The notes beneath the pieces are model-generated. The model saw nothing but the letters and a program-made list of their open reading frames with translations, had not been told where the DNA came from and searched no databases. Shown here in pieces: positions 62,233 through 64,000 of a DNA stretch of 64,000 bases (the first letter of the stretch is position 1; each line of letters opens with the position of its first letter). The position numbers were made by a program, and so were the translations under genes. The DNA is from Perkinsus olseni (taxonomy: Eukaryota; Perkinsozoa; Perkinsida): NCBI GenBank assembly GCA_013115125.1, contig JABANN010000049.1, positions 35,096 to 99,095 on the forward strand. Direction: 5' to 3'.

Positions 62233-64000
62233 ATGTTGTCTACATTAAATCACGGCCGCTCTCTGGCGGTCACAACAGCTCGTAGTCTTGCTGTGCCCGC
62301 TCAGACTGCTGCTGTTGCTGGCAGTTCAAGGCATTTCGCTGGTAAAGCTTCTCCCAGTGGTGGTGAGTGGCAGACCATGGATGGTTGCACTGCTGTATGC
62401 CATTCGTCTTATGCTATGATGGATACCGCCTTCATCTACCCCATTACTCCTTCGTCCCCTGCTGCTGAGCTCGCTGAGCAGTGGTCAGCACTCGGTGTCA
62501 AGAACGCCTTTGGTGATGTTCCCAAGATCACCCAGATGCAGTCCGAAGCTGGTGCCTCCGGTGCCCTTCACGGTGCTCTGGCCGCTGGTTCCTTGGCGAC
62601 TACCTACACTGCCAGTCAAGGTCTTCTCCTTATGGTCCCTAACATGTATAAGATCGCTGGTGAGCTTCTCCCCTGCGTTATGCATGTTGCTGCACGTGCT
62701 CTTGCTGGTCAAGCCTTATCCATTTTCGGTGATCATCAGGATGTCATGGCTGTCCGTCAGACCGGTTTCGCTATGATTAACGCCGATACTGTGCAGGAGT
62801 GCCACGATATGGCTCTCATAGCCCACTTGGCTACTCTCAGAGCTAGAGTTCCCTTCGTTAGTTTCTTCGATGGTTTCCGTCTGTCTCATTGCATTGAGAA
62901 GGTCGACACTTTGCCTTATAACCAGATGAGGAGGATGGTGGACATGAAGGCATTGAACGCTCATCGCGCAAGAGCCCTCAACCCCAATCGCCCTTATGTT
63001 CGTGGTACCAATGAGAACCCCGATGTCTACTTCCAGCAGTTCGAGGCTTCCAACTCTTTCTACGATAAGACACCTCAGATCGTGAAGGAGGAGATGGACC
63101 GTGTTGGTGCAGTTACCGGTCGTCACTATGATCTCTTCCAGTGGACCGGCCCCAAGGATGCCGAGGCCGCGGTTGTTGTTCTCGGTTCTGGCGCCAGTGT
63201 TGTTGAGGAGGCCTTGCCTTACATCAACTCGCAGGGCAAGAAGGTCGGTGTACTGAAGCCGCGTCTCTATCGTCCCTGGTCTTCTGAGGACTTCCTTAAG
63301 TCCTTGCCCAAGACTGTCAAGCGCATTGCTGTCTTGGATAGGACTAAGGAGCCTGGTTCCTTGGGCGAGCCTCTCTATTTGGATGTTGCCAGCACCATTC
63401 AGGAGTCTGACCGCACTAACATCAAGGTTATCGGTGGCCGTTGGGGTCTCGGACAGAAGGAGTTCACTCCTAGGTGTGTTGCCGCTGTGGCTGATAACCT
63501 CTACTCTCAGTACCCGAAGGATCACTTCACTGTGGGTATTGATGATGATGTTACCAAGAGGTCTCTTCCTCTTAATGAGGAGTTGAACGTCTCTCATCCC
63601 AAGACGGTTGAGTGTCTCATCTACGGTTACGGTTCTGATGGTACTGTTGGTGCTAACAAGAACGCTACTAAGATCATTGGTGATAACACTGACCTCTTCG
63701 TCCAGGCGTACTTTGCTTACGGTTCGCAGAAGGCCGGTGGCTTGACTATGTCTCATTTGAGGTTTGGTCCCGAGCCGATCAAGTCGTACTACGCCGTCAA
63801 CAAGGCCGATTACGTCGGTTGCCACAACCCCACCTACTTGGACATGTATCGTATGACCGATCATCTCAAGGAGGGTGGTACCTTCTGTTTGAACTCTCCT
63901 TTCACTTCTGTTGAGGAGTGGAACAAGCATGTCCCCGCTGGTGTCCGTAAGGCTCTTGCCGAGAAGAACGCCAAGGTCTTCAACGTCGATGCCTTCAAGG
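62233..64000 (+). CDS. PNO: pyruvate:NADP+ oxidoreductase, tandem copy 3, 5' part
   Basis: ATG 62233 opens a frame that stays open to the window edge (589 codons plus one base), so the gene is cut, not broken. The presequence MLSTLNHGRSLAVTTARSL through SSRHFAGKASPS is closest to copy 2. The PFOR N-terminal domains follow ([79 protein letters not shown]). No intron interrupts it: the codon that is split in copies 1 and 2 (SPS-GG) is continuous here. FeS, thiamine and reductase parts lie beyond the window. Codon use matches copy 2. Confidence 0.95.
   Translation, partial: MLSTLNHGRSLAVTTARSLAVPAQTAAVAGSSRHFAGKASPSGGEWQTMDGCTAVCHSSYAMMDTAFIYPITPSSPAAELAEQWSALGVKNAFGDVPKITQMQSEAGASGALHGALAAGSLATTYTASQGLLLMVPNMYKIAGELLPCVMHVAARALAGQALSIFGDHQDVMAVRQTGFAMINADTVQECHDMALIAHLATLRARVPFVSFFDGFRLSHCIEKVDTLPYNQMRRMVDMKALNAHRARALNPNRPYVRGTNENPDVYFQQFEASNSFYDKTPQIVKEEMDRVGAVTGRHYDLFQWTGPKDAEAAVVVLGSGASVVEEALPYINSQGKKVGVLKPRLYRPWSSEDFLKSLPKTVKRIAVLDRTKEPGSLGEPLYLDVASTIQESDRTNIKVIGGRWGLGQKEFTPRCVAAVADNLYSQYPKDHFTVGIDDDVTKRSLPLNEELNVSHPKTVECLIYGYGSDGTVGANKNATKIIGDNTDLFVQAYFAYGSQKAGGLTMSHLRFGPEPIKSYYAVNKADYVGCHNPTYLDMYRMTDHLKEGGTFCLNSPFTSVEEWNKHVPAGVRKALAEKNAKVFNVDAFK

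Overview
The window is nuclear DNA of a protist. Coding is dense on both strands. Almost every gene is cut by GT-AG introns of about 44-60 nt, and the recognisable products are eukaryotic housekeeping proteins: cytosolic AspRS, fibrillarin, delta-COP, COG7, RUVBL1, USP5, proteasome beta-1, exosome RRP46, ALG2. The strongest taxonomic marker is a tandem array of pyruvate:NADP+ oxidoreductase (PNO), a fusion of pyruvate:ferredoxin oxidoreductase and NADPH-P450-reductase modules known from Euglena and alveolates such as Cryptosporidium. With very short introns, short same-strand intergenic gaps and heavy tandem duplication, my best guess is an alveolate of the Perkinsus/dinoflagellate side. This is inference; no rRNA or spliced leader was found to prove it.

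Layout. 0.4-4.9 kb (minus): a Ser/Arg-rich low-complexity protein, then a 14-exon bifunctional riboflavin gene (RibBA). 4.9-7.9 kb: repeat-rich with little coding evidence. 7.9-14.7 kb (plus): a small Ser/Arg-rich protein, a secreted pepsin-like protease, a type I membrane protein, a glutaredoxin, and exosome RRP46. 15.1-23.8 kb (minus): a membrane-anchored LicD/fukutin-like protein, two tandem delta-COP genes that both lack the mu-homology domain, and ALG2. 24.2-25.2 kb (plus): fibrillarin with a Gly-Lys instead of Gly-Arg N-terminus. 25.6-30.9 kb (minus): helical-repeat protein(s) and two paralogous secreted proteins of unknown family. 31.9-46.3 kb (plus): a same-strand run of AspRS, USP5/UBP14, COG7, CCDC12/cwf18, RUVBL1, a lysine-methyltransferase-like protein and proteasome beta-1, with gaps of 55-310 nt. 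46.8-48.4 kb (minus): an SLC19-like folate/thiamine transporter, head-to-head with the PNO array. 49.0-64.0 kb (plus): three PNO copies, the third cut by the window end.

Functionally, PNO needs thiamine diphosphate, FeS clusters, FMN and FAD. A thiamine/folate-family carrier is divergent from the array, and a riboflavin-pathway gene lies in the same window. The same-strand run resembles loci transcribed together and resolved by trans-splicing, but no spliced-leader evidence can be read from genomic sequence alone.

Exon-intron models were made by eye from splice consensus, reading frame and remembered family motifs. Where exon coordinates are listed, the frame closes. Where only a span is given, internal structure is uncertain.
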